A stretch of 64,000 nt of DNA, taken from Theocolax elegans. Lineage: Eukaryota > Arthropoda > Insecta > Hymenoptera > Cerocephalidae. Shown here piece by piece: positions 62,101-64,000 of the stretch. The stretch's first letter is position 1; each line of letters starts with the position of its first letter. The stretch lies in the NCBI GenBank assembly GCA_026168455.1, contig CM047425.1, positions 5,306,001 through 5,370,000 on the forward strand, written 5' to 3'. A program made the translations under genes and the position numbers. The notes beneath the pieces are model-generated. The model was not told the origin of the DNA and did no database searches. It was given only the letters and a program-made list of their open reading frames with translations.

Positions 62101-64000
62101 TTAAAGAATTTCTTTAACTTTCGACTTATTGATTGAGAATTAGTATAACTATGAGTACAAGTTCGAGCAGAGCAACGATACACATAAAAGAATAAAAGAA
62201 AAAGTTATTTAAAATCTGGTAATAGGCGTATAAAAATCTAGCAAAGTGGTCGAGCATTTATTTAAACGATAAAACAAGTGAGAAGATTCGTAGACGTGTA
62301 ACGTAAGTTGCGAGAAAGAAAATTTAAAAGGCATCGCGATATTTTCGGGTCGACGCAATGCATCAAAGGAGTTAAGCATCTGGCGGTTCTTAGTGACACT
62401 CCGACCTCGATAAAACTGCGCAAAGCATATATACCCTCTTCCCAAAGTGTGTGTGTGTGTGTGTATATGTGTTATGTGCTCCCTCTTTTTCTCTTTACGC
62501 GTTATCCTAGAAATTGAAAGCCAGAAAGAACGAGGAGAGGCGAGAGAAGGTAAGCCTCCATCATTGTTATTGGCGCGGATATAAAGTGCTCGAGATGCAA
62601 TCTCTCAAAAAGCCCTCCCTCATCCCCACCCCTCCCCCCACCCCCTCTGTTTCTCAGTTTTATTTATACTCCTTCTTTCACGCCGGCATTTATTTATTTT
62701 TTTTTCTTTTCGGTCTCCGGTGCAGGTGAAATGTGACAAGTTGTCGACGGTTTATCTTGGATCCTAGTCGGTAGCGCGTGGGGTATTCAATGGCCAGTTT
62801 GCGCCTACTTCGCGGTATAAATCTCCTCCCCACCGTAGATCGTCCTCGAGATTATCGGAGCTCGCGGAATTAGCTCTCGCAAAAAAAAGGAGTGAAAGAG
62901 CGAGGAGAGCTACTTTTGCGAGATTCGCGCGCGAAAAGGCTCGGTTTATTTATTTTAGTTTTTTCTTTTTTGGTTCGTTTTATCGGGATCTCGTGATCTC
63001 TCGGGGGGGAATTATTTCACTTGGTTATTGGCTCTCTAACCCTCGGGCAGAGAGTTTCTGGTGACAATTGTTTGTTAACATCCGCTCGATAAACGAGATA
63101 TACCGCGAGGCTTTCGAACCTAGCTCTAGATGTGCTTCGAACGAGTGATTTTACGTGTCTCATCCTAGTTTCTGTTAGTTCGCTAACTGCACCCCGCCAC
63201 ACTGCGACAATCGAATATAAAGTTGTTCGGACATTATTTTTTAACTCCATTTATATATCAAACAGTATATCGCTACAGAGTGTTTTTCTAATTTTTTATT
63301 TTTCTCGAGACGAGGATGGAGTTAGTGGTGATCATGACACTTTTATACTGTAAATTATTTCTAGGTACATATTGCTTATTAGCGATATCTCTCTACTTTA
63401 TTACGAAAACGTGAAAAGGTAAAAATAAAAAATGCTTTTTTTCACTTTTCTGAACTAACGAGGAGAACGTGACCCGTTTGGGTTATGGATTGATAACAAA
63501 ATTACGAAAAAAAAACGAGCCACGTCACTAACGTTGAATACTAAAAATATCTCAAATAATTAACGGACAGGAAATTGAAAACGATTCGTAAAACTTTCAG
63601 TTAGAGACGTATTGGAATATTTGAAATTGACATTTATATACATAATCTTAAGTGTCGTATTTGTATTAAGAATTTTTAACTCGATTGTTAAATGAATGAA
63701 GACATCGTAAAATTTAAAAAATCTGTTTTAATTATGTTGCGACGTGAATTTTAAAACGCTTACATCACTCGATAATTGTTCCTCTTTGAAATATCGTGAA
63801 AATTTATCTAATCCTGATAGAGAGATTTCAATAATTTAAATGGTGAAATTTATAATTTAGAAAATTAACCTCGAGAGTTTTAGAATTTTAAGTCTGAAGA
63901 TTCTCCATTTAGAACATACTTCCTCATTTTTCCCCTCCTGCCTTTGTGTTTACTTTTAAAATTAATCTGCGATTACAGCTTAGTCAAATTGGAGGACTCG

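Larger units (their letters stand above)
51675..64000. other. Over 12 kb without a recognised exon, probably a long intron
   Basis: The transmembrane exon at 51674 needs an upstream phase-1 partner on the minus strand, and none was found here, so this stretch is most simply an intron of that gene continuing past the window edge. Content: CT runs at 51963-51983 and 52089-52113; GA runs at about 53412-53441, 55931-55984 and 60376-60394; a CT run at about 56066-56093; a G-rich block at 55653-55716; (CCTCA)5 at 56431-56458; a TTC repeat at 57841-57866; and a hairpin cluster at 58885-59102. No other gene, RNA or mobile element is supported. Confidence 0.4.

Overview
This window is eukaryotic nuclear DNA from an arthropod, most likely an insect. 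Gene bodies are split by GT/AG introns, and the intergenic DNA is very AT-rich with many (GA)n/(CT)n tracts. Every recognisable protein is closest to insect families. The AT-rich spacers, GA tracts and CpG-rich promoters would fit a hymenopteran, but that placement is an impression and not a proof. There are no CRISPR arrays, operons, rRNAs or tRNAs that I can support.

Layout. 1-7.9 kb: gene-poor AT-rich DNA with a 417-bp Tc1-type terminal-inverted-repeat element (5808-6224) and a CpG-rich candidate first exon on the minus strand (about 4010-4300). 8.0-9.4 kb (+): RNF41/Nrdp1 E3 ubiquitin ligase, 3 coding exons. 10.7-11.0 kb (-): a two-exon gene for a 68-residue secreted peptide with a six-cysteine CS-alpha-beta (defensin-like) pattern. 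12.8-31.4 kb (+): a complete laminin alpha gene (LanA type), 34 coding exons and about 3,669 residues, interrupted in this assembly by four single-base indels. 31.7-32.5 kb (-): SLC66A3-type PQ-loop membrane protein, tail-to-tail with LanA. 33.1-34.3 kb (+): TMEM208 (ER SND-pathway component), head-to-head with SLC66A3. 37.5-41.7 kb (+): a BTB-C2H2 zinc-finger transcription factor behind a GA-tract-rich, CpG-rich promoter. 43.0-51.7 kb (-): the 3' half of a single-pass membrane protein with a tyrosine- and histidine-rich cytoplasmic tail. Its extracellular exons are not visible and probably lie beyond the right edge. 51.7-64 kb: no exon recognised, probably a long intron of that gene, with simple repeats and a cluster of three hairpins.

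The genes do not form one pathway. LanA is a basement-membrane component, RNF41 acts in receptor ubiquitination, and TMEM208 and SLC66A3 are membrane housekeeping genes. The BTB protein is a nuclear regulator, and the right-hand gene looks like a cell-surface receptor or adhesion protein. The two most useful items for follow-up are the unannotated-looking defensin-like gene and the four LanA frameshifts, which would break automated gene models.
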